A DNA stretch of 64,000 nt from JBBQVZ01 sp963695975 (GTDB taxonomy: Bacteria > Actinomycetota > UBA4738 > HRBIN12): positions 23,369 to 87,368 of the forward strand of contig CAVOIB010000006.1 in the NCBI GenBank assembly GCA_963695975.1, given 5' to 3'. The notes under the pieces were generated by a model. That model was given only the letters and a program-made list of their open reading frames with translations, was not told the DNA's origin and did no database searches. Each line of letters starts with the position of its first letter. Position 1 is the stretch's first letter. Positions 16,138 to 23,874 of this stretch are shown piece by piece. The translations under genes were made by a program, and so were the position numbers.

Positions 16138-16962
16138 TCACGCTTCGAACCCGGTCGGCGGTGAACCGCCCATCGCCTCCCGGAGCGGCCCGAGCGCCGC
16201 GTCGAGTGCGGCGAGCGCGCGGAGGAGCATCGTTTCGACGTCTGCCTCGCTCGCATGTGCCGCGCCTGCGGTCGCCTCCCGCAACGCCAGGCCTTCACGG
16301 GTCTCGCCGAGAGCTCGAATCGTTTGCTCAACCGCCACGCGGGTGGACTCGTCCGATGGGGACACTCCCACCGTGCGCAGCGCGCGGTCCGCCTCCTCCA
16401 CGAGCGCCTCGAGCTCCCCGGGGACGGCCGACGGGGCCGACACCTCCCGCGCCAGTCGATCGCGAACTGCCGCGGTGGCCCTGTACGCCTGCTGGACCGT
16501 GGCCGATGGACGTCGGCGGCTCCGGAGTATGACGAGCGCCACGATCGCCGCAACAGCCAGGATCCCGAGCACCCACCAGACCGCGGACGTGCCGGTGGAG
16601 GCCTCGCCACTAGGTGCCGACGTCGGGCTAACTGCTTCACTCGGCGTTGGCTGCTCGGTGGGAACTGGGGTCGGCGAGGGTTCCGCCGTGGTCGGCTCCG
16701 CGGTCGTGGGTTCCGCGGTGGTGGGTTCCTCGGTGGGCTCAGCGGTGCGCGACGGCTGGATGCTCGGCCCCTCGATCGAAGGCGATGGGATCCCAGCGCT
16801 CGGCAGCGAGATCGAGGGGGTTCCCGTGATCGCCGGCCGGCTCGGCGGGGATCCCGACACCAGGCTCGAGAGCGCGTCCTGCGCCTGTCCGTTGCAGCTC
16901 GCCACGAACACGAGTGAGAGCAGGCAAGACCCGATCAGCACCTTAGTCCTCATCCGATTCAT
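16138..16962 (-). CDS. Lipoprotein with Thr/Pro/Glu repeat linker and one transmembrane helix
   Basis: The 274-residue protein starts with a type II signal peptide whose lipobox ends at Cys23 (LVFVASC). A long external linker rich in Pro, Ser and Thr follows, including four near-identical TTAEP-type repeats (about residues 76-95). Next come a transmembrane helix (WWVLGILAVAAIVALVIL) and a cytoplasmic helical region ending near residue 274. A lipidated N-terminus plus a later membrane helix would tether the linker at both ends. Its start overlaps the mscS stop by four nt (ATGA). It may act as a mechanical or envelope sensor with MscS; that is inference. Confidence 0.7.
   Translation of the reverse strand: MNRMRTKVLIGSCLLSLVFVASCNGQAQDALSSLVSGSPPSRPAITGTPSISLPSAGIPSPSIEGPSIQPSRTAEPTEEPTTAEPTTAEPTTAEPSPTPVPTEQPTPSEAVSPTSAPSGEASTGTSAVWWVLGILAVAAIVALVILRSRRRPSATVQQAYRATAAVRDRLAREVSAPSAVPGELEALVEEADRALRTVGVSPSDESTRVAVEQTIRALGETREGLALREATAGAAHASEADVETMLLRALAALDAALGPLREAMGGSPPTGFEA
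16679..16738 (-). repeat. 15-bp tandem repeat inside lipoprotein gene
   Basis: Four consecutive 15-nt units of the type GGTTCCGCGGTGGTG encode the TTAEP-type repeats of the lipoprotein linker. The unit length is a multiple of three, so gain or loss of a unit keeps the frame and would change the linker length. Confidence 0.75.
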
Positions 16963-17858
16963 CCCCCCGTTGGGTTCGGGGCGATCACCGGGATCGGCGG
17001 AGCGACGACGCCGCGCTGCGAGAGCCGGTTGGTGGCTTGTTCGCGAAGAGAGCGCTCGACCTCCCATCGCTTCGAGGGGATCGTCTCGGCGACCACGCGC
17101 ACGATCTGTGCAGCGTCGGTGAGTTGCACGACACCCAACACATCCGGTCCGTCGCGTAGCGCCCCTTCGAACGGAGGAACATCGCGGATCTCGTCGAAGA
17201 GCTCGGTGAGGATATCGCGGACCTTGTCGACGTCCTGGTCGTATGGGAGCCGGAGGTCGACGATCGCGCGCCCCCAGCCGCGGGTCTTGTTGCTCGTGAC
17301 AAGGATGTTGCCGTTCGGCACGATGTTCAGCGTTCCGTCGAACGCACGGATCGTCGTGATCCGAAGCGTGAGCGCCTCGATCGTGCCCGACACGGGATCC
17401 GCCGACGTCTGAAGCTCCACGGTGTCGCCCACGTCGTACTGGTTCTCCGCCAGGATGAAGAAGCCCGAGAGCGTGTCCTTGACGATGGTCTGCGCGCCGA
17501 ACCCCAGCGCGACCCCTGCGATACCGGCGGTCGCGAGGAGTGGACCGAGATTCACGCCCACCGCCGAGAGAATCATCAGCACCACCACGGTCCACACGAC
17601 GATCTGGAACGTGCTGAGGAGCAGGTTCGCAACGGTCGCCCGGCGGCGCGACTGCCGGAGCTTCTCCCGCTCGGTGCCCTCGGCCAGCGCATCGGCGCGC
17701 ATCTCCAGCCGGTGAACGTACCGACGGGCCACCAAGTTCACGATCAGAGCGACGAGGAAGACGATCGCGAGCGAGATCCCGACCGTGAGCCACCACTCGG
17801 TACTGAACCGAGGAGGGTCGCTCTGTTGCGCGAGGACTCCCAACATCCGCACATCCAA
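16959..17858 (-). CDS. MscS-family small-conductance mechanosensitive channel
   Basis: The 299-residue membrane protein has an N-terminal helix, a second helix near residues 85-110 and the MscS pore helix with its conserved glycines (LLATAGIAGVALGFGAQTIV, followed by KDTLSGFFIL). The beta domain follows with YDVGDTVELQ and NGNILVTSNKTRGWGRA. It releases solutes upon hypo-osmotic shock. The stop overlaps the lipoprotein start by 4 nt. The HdeD-like gene lies 60 nt upstream on the same strand, so these form a membrane-stress operon with MoxR at the end. Confidence 0.9.
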   Translation of the reverse strand: MDVRMLGVLAQQSDPPRFSTEWWLTVGISLAIVFLVALIVNLVARRYVHRLEMRADALAEGTEREKLRQSRRRATVANLLLSTFQIVVWTVVVLMILSAVGVNLGPLLATAGIAGVALGFGAQTIVKDTLSGFFILAENQYDVGDTVELQTSADPVSGTIEALTLRITTIRAFDGTLNIVPNGNILVTSNKTRGWGRAIVDLRLPYDQDVDKVRDILTELFDEIRDVPPFEGALRDGPDVLGVVQLTDAAQIVRVVAETIPSKRWEVERSLREQATNRLSQRGVVAPPIPVIAPNPTGG

Positions 17859-17918
17859 CTAGGAGGAGTGCGCCACGTCAAAGGTCCGGCGTTTCGGGTC
17901 CATGCCCGTCGACGGGGA

Positions 17919-18518
17919 TCAGCCGCGGAAGCGTGGATCCGACGTCTGGCTGGGAGGGCCCGCACGCGAGAGACGACGAAGCCGCGATCCTTCGATCAGA
18001 AGAAGGCCCCCTCCGACGAGTCCCCAAGCCGCCAGCACGAACCTGAGCACGCGTATGTCGCCCTCCTCGGCGAAGAACAGAACGAGTCCGAGGACGAGCT
18101 CGACCGTGCCGAGGGCCAGTCCTCCGTAGGTCCACCGATGCCCGGTGCGACGTTCGACCTCGAAAGCACCGAGCAGCCTCAGCGACCCCGTGAGAACGGC
18201 AGCGAGCCCCAACAGGCTGATGAGCGTGTTGGTGGACACCAGATGTTCGAGCGGCTGGCGGAACAACACGAGGAGCGCCGCGACGACGCTCACGCTTCCG
18301 GCCGCCAGGCCGATCCGCGAGCCGCGCCGCCACCGGACGCTGACCGCCCATCTACACGTCACGAGCCCGCTGAGCAGCCAGTAGACGCCGATGAAGTTCG
18401 CGAGCATCCGGCGGTTGCCCTCTGATACCAGCACCGCGGTTCCCAGGAGCAGCGCGAAGCTCCCGCGGACGACCGGGATCCACCAGAAACGTGCCTGCCG
18501 GATGGGAGCGTCATGCAT
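17919..18518 (-). CDS. HdeD-like DUF308 membrane protein
   Basis: The 199-residue protein has six hydrophobic segments in the repeated two-helix pattern of the DUF308/HdeD family (WIPVVRGSFALLLGTAVLVS, FIGVYWLLSGLVTCRWAV and so on). Short Arg-rich loops and a basic C-terminus (SRLRRLSRA) follow the positive-inside rule. In enterobacteria HdeD is linked to acid resistance; here only the family fold is supported. ATG 18518 (MHDAPIRQ) starts close to the first helix. A frame to 18743 exists but would cross the promoter of the YCII gene. Confidence 0.78.
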   Translation of the reverse strand: MHDAPIRQARFWWIPVVRGSFALLLGTAVLVSEGNRRMLANFIGVYWLLSGLVTCRWAVSVRWRRGSRIGLAAGSVSVVAALLVLFRQPLEHLVSTNTLISLLGLAAVLTGSLRLLGAFEVERRTGHRWTYGGLALGTVELVLGLVLFFAEEGDIRVLRFVLAAWGLVGGGLLLIEGSRLRRLSRAGPPSQTSDPRFRG

Positions 18519-18621
18519 CACACGATTATCCAGCGTGGGCGAGCTCGAACCTCGATGGGCAGATCGCTCCCAACGTGGCCCTCGAGAAGTTGGGGCAGTT
18601 ATCGTCTTCTTCGCGTCGAGT

Positions 18622-18647
18622 TGTCGATTCCGCCGATCCCGTTCGTC
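18622..18647 (+). promoter_or_regulatory. ECF42-type promoter of the YCII/sigma unit
   Basis: TGTCGA at 18622-18627 is followed, after 16 nt, by CGTC at 18644-18647. This matches the TGTCGA / CG(A/T)C pattern reported for promoters read by ECF42 sigma factors, recalled from the literature and not checked here. It lies 35 nt before the YCII start codon, with a GAGGAGGAGGAAG RBS in between. The sigma gene in this unit would therefore control itself. Confidence 0.65.
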
Positions 18648-18682
18648 TTGGGAGTGACGATCCTGAGGAGGAGGAGGAAGCG

Positions 18683-19042
18683 ATGAAGTACATGCTGTTG
18701 ATCCATCAGGGCTCCACGCCGACACCGCGGTCGCCCGAGGCATGGGCGACCCTCTCGGAGGACGAGCAGAACGCCGTCTACGCGGACTACCAGGCGATCA
18801 ACGAGAACCCGGGCGTCACCCCCGGCTTCGGGCTGGACGCCCCCGAGACGGCGACCACCGTGCGGGTGCAGGACGGCAAGACGCTTGTCACCGACGGGCC
18901 GTTCGTCGAGATCAAGGAGTCGATCGGCGGCTACCTATTGTTCGAAGCCGACGACCTCGACGCCGCGATCGAGCTGGCCGCGCGGATCCCGGCGGCGCGC
19001 CTGGGCGGTGCGGTCGAGGTACGTCCGATCGTGGAGTGGTAG
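18683..19042 (+). CDS. YCII-related (DGPF) domain protein
   Basis: The 119-residue protein is a YCII/DGPF domain protein (MKYMLLIHQGS at the N-terminus, TDGPFVEIKESIGGYLLFEA in the core). ATG 18683 follows a very strong RBS, GAGGAGGAGGAAG. It overlaps the following ECF42 sigma factor gene by seven nt. Such DGPF proteins accompany ECF42 sigma factors in many genomes, but their exact role, perhaps an enzyme or a stress sensor, is unknown. Confidence 0.9.
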   Translation: MKYMLLIHQGSTPTPRSPEAWATLSEDEQNAVYADYQAINENPGVTPGFGLDAPETATTVRVQDGKTLVTDGPFVEIKESIGGYLLFEADDLDAAIELAARIPAARLGGAVEVRPIVEW

Positions 19043-20232
19043 CGATCCTCGAAGAGACCTTCCGCGAGCAGTGGGGACGCGTCCTCGCGGCGTTGATCGG
19101 CTTCCTCGGCGACTTCGACCTCGCCGAGGAAGCCACGCAGGAGGCGTTCGCGATCGCTGCCGAACGCTGGCCGCGGGACGGATACCCCGCCAACCCCGGC
19201 AGGTGGCTCGTGACGACCGCGCGCAACCGGGCGATCGACCGGATCCGGCGAGATCGCACGCTTGCCGCGAAGACTCCCCTGCTCCAGGTGCCGGCATCGG
19301 AGGAGGATCGCGTGGAACCGACCACGTTCCCGGACGAGCGACTCGAACTCATCTTCACCTGCTGTCATCCTGCGCTGGCAGTCGACGCTCAGGTCGCGCT
19401 CACGCTGCGGACGCTCGGCGGCCTGACCACCCTCGAGATCGCGCGCGCATTCCTGGTCCCCGAGCCGACGATGGCCCAGCGGCTCGTGCGGGCGAAGCGC
19501 AAGATCACGGCCGCGGGGATCCCGTTCCGCGTGCCTCCCGACCACCTGCTGCCCGATCGGCTCATCGCCGTGCTCGCGGTCGTCTACCTGATCTTCAACG
19601 AGGGTTACGGTGGTCGCGGAGAGCTGGCGGCCGAGGCGATCCGGCTCGGGCGGGCGCTCGTCGAGCTGATGCCCGACGAGTCGGAGGTCCACGGCCTCCT
19701 GGCGATGATGCTGCTGCTCGACGCCCGCCGCGAGGCGCGCTTCACGGGCGACGATCTGGTGTTGCTGGCCGACCAGGACCGTTCGCTCTGGGACGCGTCA
19801 CAGATCATCGACGGGCGGGCGGAGCTCGACCGCGCCCTCGCGCTGCTCGGCCAAGGTCCCTACGTCGTGCAGGCGGCCATCGCTTCCCTGCATGCCGAGG
19901 AGCCGCGCGATTGGCCCCAGATCGCCGCCCTGTACGGTGAGCTCGCCCGTCTCACGGACTCGCCCATCGTCGAGCTGAGCCGGGCTGTCGCGGTCGCCGA
20001 GGCGCAGGGTCCCGAGGCAGGGCTCAGCATCGTCGAACGCCTCGATCTCGGCGGCTACCGATACCTGCACTCGACGCGCGGCGAGCTGCTCCGGCGTCTC
20101 GGTCGAACGGACGAGGCCCGCGACGAGTACCGACGTGCACTGACGTTGGCCCACGATGACGCAGAGCGGCGCCTGCTCGAACGCCGTCTAGCAGAGTTGG
20201 AGGGATCCTCCGCCGCAAGGGCCCAGGAGTAA
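19036..20232 (+). CDS. ECF42-type RNA polymerase sigma factor with C-terminal TPR-like domain
   Basis: The 398-residue sigma factor has region 2 near the N-terminus (GDFDLAEEATQEAFAIAAERW, then NPGRWLVTTARNRAIDRIRR) and region 4 at about 110-165 (ALTLRTLGGLTTLEIARAFL, then PEPTMAQRLVRAKRKI). The long C-terminal extension of about 220 residues is helical and TPR-like (ELARLTDSPIVELSRAVAVAEA, then LLRRLGRTDEARDEYRRAL). This is the hallmark of ECF42. These sigma factors lack an anti-sigma factor and are thought to be controlled through the extension. GTG 19036 overlaps the YCII stop and fits the conserved N-terminus. Confidence 0.9.
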   Translation: MVAILEETFREQWGRVLAALIGFLGDFDLAEEATQEAFAIAAERWPRDGYPANPGRWLVTTARNRAIDRIRRDRTLAAKTPLLQVPASEEDRVEPTTFPDERLELIFTCCHPALAVDAQVALTLRTLGGLTTLEIARAFLVPEPTMAQRLVRAKRKITAAGIPFRVPPDHLLPDRLIAVLAVVYLIFNEGYGGRGELAAEAIRLGRALVELMPDESEVHGLLAMMLLLDARREARFTGDDLVLLADQDRSLWDASQIIDGRAELDRALALLGQGPYVVQAAIASLHAEEPRDWPQIAALYGELARLTDSPIVELSRAVAVAEAQGPEAGLSIVERLDLGGYRYLHSTRGELLRRLGRTDEARDEYRRALTLAHDDAERRLLERRLAELEGSSAARAQE

Positions 20233-20283
20233 AGGAAGGACGGTTGGCATGCTCTCCCGCAACCAGCACACCGCGCCAGGAAC

Positions 20284-20499
20284 ATGGAGGGGAAGGATGG
20301 CAACCCCCTCGATGAGGTTCGGATCCTGTGCAGCTCCTTGCTGGACAACGGGGCGTCATGGTCGCGGACAGCAGATCAAGATGGATCCGGCCACATCGAT
20401 CCCGGGGTATCAGGTCGGTGATGAGATCAGGCTGAGCGAAGTGGACTTCGTCCGACTGTCCAAGGCGTCTTCTCGAAGATCGAGAACACGTATCGATAG
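20284..20499 (+). pseudogene. Small conserved hypothetical gene with two compensating frameshifts
   Basis: From ATG 20284 the frame reads MEGKDGNPLDEVRILCSSLL through SGHIDPG. It then needs one base removed in the run CCCGGGG (about 20402-20408) to continue as YQVGDEIRLSEVDFVRLSKA, and one base added near 20468 to finish FFSKIENTYR and stop at 20499. The joined product of about 71 residues resembles a small uncharacterised family ending in GDEIRL-DF-RLSKAFF-IE; this is from memory and not searched. Because the two shifts cancel, the gene is either freshly broken or intact with two sequencing errors. It fills the gap between the sigma factor and the MerR gene. Confidence 0.6.
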
Positions 20500-20512
20500 G
20501 CATGGGAAGCTC

Positions 20513-20543
20513 TTGACTCTCCCCCGGGGAAGGGCCGTAGCGT
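20513..20543 (+). promoter_or_regulatory. MerR-type promoter with 19-bp spacer and dyad operator
   Basis: TTGACT (20513-20518) and TAGCGT (20538-20543) are separated by 19 bp, the long spacer typical of promoters that MerR regulators unwind. The spacer holds an imperfect dyad centred on CCCCGGGG. The expected transcription start is within a few nt of the ATG at 20552, so the mRNA would be leaderless. This suggests that the MerR protein directly controls its own gene. Confidence 0.65.
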
Positions 20544-20551
20544 GCGCGTTG

Positions 20552-21397
20552 ATGGACCGCGATGCGCACCTGACGATCGGACAGCTGGCCCGGCTCTCGG
20601 GCCTCACCGTGAAGGCCCTGCGCCACTATGACCGGGTCGGACTGCTGTCCCCGGCATCGATCGATCGGGAGACCGGTTACCGGCGGTACGGACAAGAACA
20701 ACTCGAGCGGGCCCGGGAGATCCGGAGCCTGCGTGACCTGGATGTGCCGCTCGCTGACATCCGGTCGGTGCTGAACGGCGACGCTCGGCTGAGCGAGGTG
20801 TTGGCGAGGCAGAGTGCGACCGTGGAGGCCGCGACGTACCGGCTGCAACGGATGGGCCATCGGTTGCGGATGTCGATCCGAGAAGAGACACGAGAACAGG
20901 AGGAGGGCCGAGCCATGGCATCAAGGAACGATCGAGACGACGTCATCACGTCCGAGGAAGAACGGGCACTGGCGGCGCAGCTCTTCAACCGGGTCTGGAC
21001 CATGCTCGAGAACCCGAACCGGTCGGTGGAGGACGACGACCGCATGGTGCACATGACCCACGCCTCCCGTTACCATTGGGGCGAGGTCGGAATGGCGGAA
21101 CAGCTGGCCGTCGGAGAATGGCAGTGTTCCCGGGTCTACGCCGTGCTCGGGCGCGGCGAGCCCTCACTGCACCACGCACGGCGTGCGATGGCGATCGCCG
21201 AAGGGCCAGGGCTCCCGGACTGGCTGGCCGCCTCCGCGATGGAAGCGATGGCGAGAGCGTCAGCCGTGGCTGGTGACGAGGTGGAAGCGCGCCGGTGGGC
21301 GTCGGCCGCGAAGGCGGCCGCGGACGCGATCGAGGACGCCGAGGATCGGGAGGTCGTCATGGGCGACCTCGCCACCCTGCCGGTGGGTGCTCCCTAA
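20552..21397 (+). CDS. MerR-family regulator with C-terminal helical domain
   Basis: The 281-residue protein has an N-terminal MerR winged helix (LTIGQLARLSGLTVKALRHY, then DRVGLLSPASIDRETGYRRY) and a coiled-coil stretch to about residue 115. The C-terminal half (from MASRNDRDDVITSEEER) is a TPR-like helical domain with SRYHWGEVGMAEQLAVGEWQ and RGEPSLHHARRAMAIAE. That second half resembles stand-alone actinobacterial proteins, so the gene looks like a fusion and the domain may sense an effector or bind a partner. No Cys pair for metals is seen. ATG 20552 directly follows its own 19-bp-spacer promoter. Confidence 0.85.
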   Translation: MDRDAHLTIGQLARLSGLTVKALRHYDRVGLLSPASIDRETGYRRYGQEQLERAREIRSLRDLDVPLADIRSVLNGDARLSEVLARQSATVEAATYRLQRMGHRLRMSIREETREQEEGRAMASRNDRDDVITSEEERALAAQLFNRVWTMLENPNRSVEDDDRMVHMTHASRYHWGEVGMAEQLAVGEWQCSRVYAVLGRGEPSLHHARRAMAIAEGPGLPDWLAASAMEAMARASAVAGDEVEARRWASAAKAAADAIEDAEDREVVMGDLATLPVGAP

Positions 21398-21440
21398 CAC
21401 TATTGGCGTCGATCGTGAACCGACCGCTATCGTCGGATGG

Positions 21441-22334
21441 GTGGAGCCTCCATCCGCGTCCGAGAAGCCGCCCGCGACGACGCTCGCGGCTCGGATCGCG
21501 AGGCGTCGCGAAGAGCTCGAGCGCAGCCGACGCGTCGGGCTCGCGCTCCTCACGTGGAAGCGCTTCGGCGAGATCGAAGGTGGAGACCTCGCCGTCCTGA
21601 TGACGCTCAGCCTGTTCGTCGCGATGGTTCCGCTCGTGCTGATGGTCTTCTCTTGGGTTGCGGGGTTCAGTACGACAGCGAGCGCGGCAAATATCGTGAT
21701 CCGCCAGTACGACCTACACGGCGCATCGGCGATCGTCGTACGGGACACGTTCGCAAGCGCGAACGCGGGCCGAACCAACGCCACCGTGTTCGGCACGCTC
21801 AGCCTGCTGGTGGCGGGCTTCCCGGCCGCGGTCGCCGTGCAGAAGACGTTCGCCCGCGCGTGGCGGGCCCCCAACATGCCGCTGCTGCGTTCCTACCTCC
21901 GCGGGGGTGCATGGTTCCTGGTGTACCTCGCGGTGTACCTCGGGGCGGAGGCGGTGACGTGGATGCTCGTGCGAGGCCAGGTGCTGGCGGCCCTCGCGAT
22001 CCCGGTAGGCGTGGGGCTCCTGTTCTTGCTGTGGATGGCGACACCGCATCTCTTGTTGGGCATGGATCTCGGCGGCTGGCGCGGACTCGTCCCGACAGCC
22101 ATCGCGGGGACGATCCTCTCGGTCGCGTTCCGCACCGCATCGTCGCTGTTGATGCCTCGGTGGCTGGCCTCATGGGCGATCCCGTTCGGGGCCGTCGGCG
22201 TGACGCTGGCGTTCCTCACCTGGGTCGGGTTCCTTATGTTGGGGTGGGTGATGGTCGCGTGCCTCGGCGCCGTCTACTGGGAGCGGATCGCCGACGAGAA
22301 CGTCGTGCTCGAGGTGGAGACTCCCGATGATTGA
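21441..22334 (+). CDS. YihY/BrkB-family membrane protein
   Basis: The roughly 297-residue integral membrane protein has about six hydrophobic helices, including LAVLMTLSLFVAMVPLVLMV near residue 50 and TLAFLTWVGFLMLGWVMVAC near the end. The domain matches the YihY/BrkB (formerly RNase BN) family, of uncertain transport function. The start is uncertain. GTG 21441 leaves a 43-nt gap after the MerR gene. The frame itself opens earlier, within the MerR gene, where it has shadow composition. Confidence 0.75.
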   Translation: MEPPSASEKPPATTLAARIARRREELERSRRVGLALLTWKRFGEIEGGDLAVLMTLSLFVAMVPLVLMVFSWVAGFSTTASAANIVIRQYDLHGASAIVVRDTFASANAGRTNATVFGTLSLLVAGFPAAVAVQKTFARAWRAPNMPLLRSYLRGGAWFLVYLAVYLGAEAVTWMLVRGQVLAALAIPVGVGLLFLLWMATPHLLLGMDLGGWRGLVPTAIAGTILSVAFRTASSLLMPRWLASWAIPFGAVGVTLAFLTWVGFLMLGWVMVACLGAVYWERIADENVVLEVETPDD

Positions 22335-22392
22335 ACGGCGGGCAGCCGTCGGCGAAGATAGCTAGCGAACCGTGACCGGTAAGGGGGATCGG

Positions 22393-22788
22393 ATGTCGGA
22401 CAACAGGAGCGGGTGGGCCGTCGGCTGGACGTACTTCGCGGGCTTCATGATGTTGATGATCGGCTTCTTCGACATGATCCAGGGATTCGCCGCACTCTTC
22501 AAGAAGGACTTCTATGCGGTGACTCCGAACTACGTCTTCCACTTCGACGTCTCGACCTGGGGATGGATCCATCTGCTCTTGGGTCTGGTCATCATGCTGG
22601 CGGGATTCGCGCTCTTCAGCGGAGCGGTGTGGGCTCGAACCATCGGCGTGATCATGGCGGTCGTCATCGCGATCACGAACTTCGCGTTCATCCCGATCTA
22701 CCCGGTGTTCTCGATCGTGATCATCGCGGTCTGCGTCTTCGTGATCTGGGCCCTCACGATGCACGGGCGCGACGTGGCGATGGAATAG
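22393..22788 (+). CDS. Four-helix membrane protein, DUF7144 type
   Basis: The 131-residue protein has four transmembrane helices (for example WTYFAGFMMLMIGFFDMIQG and WIHLLLGLVIMLAGFALFSG) and resembles the DUF7144 group common in actinobacteria. ATG 22393 is preferred over GTG 22372 because AAGGGGGAT is placed correctly before it. No function is known. The following DUF1622 gene starts 31 nt downstream. Confidence 0.78.
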   Translation: MSDNRSGWAVGWTYFAGFMMLMIGFFDMIQGFAALFKKDFYAVTPNYVFHFDVSTWGWIHLLLGLVIMLAGFALFSGAVWARTIGVIMAVVIAITNFAFIPIYPVFSIVIIAVCVFVIWALTMHGRDVAME

Positions 22789-22819
22789 TCGCCGACCACC
22801 GAACCTTCTTCTCCTCGCC

Positions 22820-23176
22820 ATGACGTACGAGGAACTGATGCGACGCGCGGTTCAATGGTTCGAGTTGATGGGCGTCGTCGTGCTCGCTGTGGGCTCGACC
22901 TTCGCGCTCGCTCGGTACGTGCTCGCACTCGCCCAGAGACGACGCGAAGGGGCGTTCCAGACCGTGCGCCGGAGCGTGGGGCGGGCGATCCTGCTCGGAC
23001 TCGAGATCATGATCATCGCCGACATCGTCCGTACGATCACGATCGCCACGACCTTCGAGAGCGTAGTCACGCTGGGCATCATCGTGCTCGTGCGGACGTT
23101 CCTCAGCTTCTCGCTCGAGATCGAGCTAGAGGGCGTGGTCCCCTGGCGCCGCGGGTCGGACACGCCTGCGGCTTGA
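22820..23176 (+). CDS. DUF1622 membrane protein
   Basis: The 118-residue protein has three hydrophobic helices (WFELMGVVVLAVGSTFALAR, GLEIMIIADIVRTITI, TLGIIVLVRTFLSFSLEIEL) with a basic loop between the first and second. It fits DUF1622, a small uncharacterised membrane family. It lies after two other membrane-protein genes and ends 50 nt before the TetR operator, so it is not in the TetR-ClC transcript. Confidence 0.8.
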   Translation: MTYEELMRRAVQWFELMGVVVLAVGSTFALARYVLALAQRRREGAFQTVRRSVGRAILLGLEIMIIADIVRTITIATTFESVVTLGIIVLVRTFLSFSLEIELEGVVPWRRGSDTPAA

Positions 23177-23225
23177 CTCCATCAGCTTCGGCCGACACGA
23201 ACGGTGTTCGGGTATCGCGCGGTAG

Positions 23226-23253
23226 GATACAAACCGACCAGTCAGTTTGTATC
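23226..23253. promoter_or_regulatory. 28-bp near-perfect palindromic operator for the TetR repressor
   Basis: GATACAAACCGAC and GTCAGTTTGTATC form an inverted repeat of 13-bp arms around a 2-bp centre, with one mismatch. It sits 14 nt before the TetR start codon. TAGGAT at 23223-23228 is a possible -10 element overlapping its left edge, so bound repressor would block transcription of tetR and the ClC gene behind it. Confidence 0.75.
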
Positions 23254-23267
23254 GCGAAAGGGCGGAT

Positions 23268-23864
23268 GTGCCGAAGCTGGCGGAAGAGGTGCGAACCGAG
23301 CGACGCCGAGCGCTGATCGATGCCGCCTGGCGCTGCATCTCTGGTCATGGCTTCAGCTCGATGACGGTGGACGACGTCTGCGCGGAGGCCGGTGTCAGCA
23401 AGGGAGCTTTCTACACGTACTTCGCCGCGAAGGACGACCTGCTCCTGGCGCTCCTCGATGATGACGCTGAGGGGTTCGAGAAGCTGATGGACGAGCTTCA
23501 GGGGGTGCCGATCCGTAATGACGAGCGTGTCCGCCGGCTGGCCAGAGCCATGCTCGATCGCGGGGCCGATCCCTCTCGCCTCCAGGTGCGGGCCGACCTC
23601 TGGGCCGAGATGCAAGAGAACGAGGCGCTCCGAGCCCGTCTCGCCACCGTCGTCGTCCGCCAGCGAAGGAAGCTCCGATCATGGATCGAATCGAGCGTGC
23701 GAGCGGGAGAGTTGGTCGATGTTCCCGCGAACGCACTCGCGGCGATCCTGCTCGCCCTCGGCGACGGGCTGATGCTGCACGCACGGCTGGATCCGGAAGG
23801 CTTCCGATGGCGGAACATCGAGGTGGCCCTCGACGGACTCTTGCGGGGGATCTCCGAAGCGTGA
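23268..23864 (+). CDS. TetR-family transcriptional regulator
   Basis: The 198-residue protein has a TetR DNA-binding domain at residues 7-55 (ALIDAAWRCISGHGFSSMTV, then DDVCAEAGVSKGAFYTYFAA) and an all-helical ligand/dimer domain. GTG 23268 is preferred; AAAGGG precedes it and the first residues are VPKLAEEVRTERR. A TTG at 23247 lies inside the operator and is a poor start. It ends 10 nt before the ClC gene, so the two should form one autorepressed unit. The ligand is unknown. Confidence 0.88.
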   Translation: MPKLAEEVRTERRRALIDAAWRCISGHGFSSMTVDDVCAEAGVSKGAFYTYFAAKDDLLLALLDDDAEGFEKLMDELQGVPIRNDERVRRLARAMLDRGADPSRLQVRADLWAEMQENEALRARLATVVVRQRRKLRSWIESSVRAGELVDVPANALAAILLALGDGLMLHARLDPEGFRWRNIEVALDGLLRGISEA

Positions 23865-23874
23865 GGGCCTGGCC

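Noticed and set aside
16679..16738. Repeats resembling a short array
   Set aside because: The units are 15 bp, contiguous and coding (TTAEP repeats of a lipoprotein linker), with no spacers, so this is not CRISPR.
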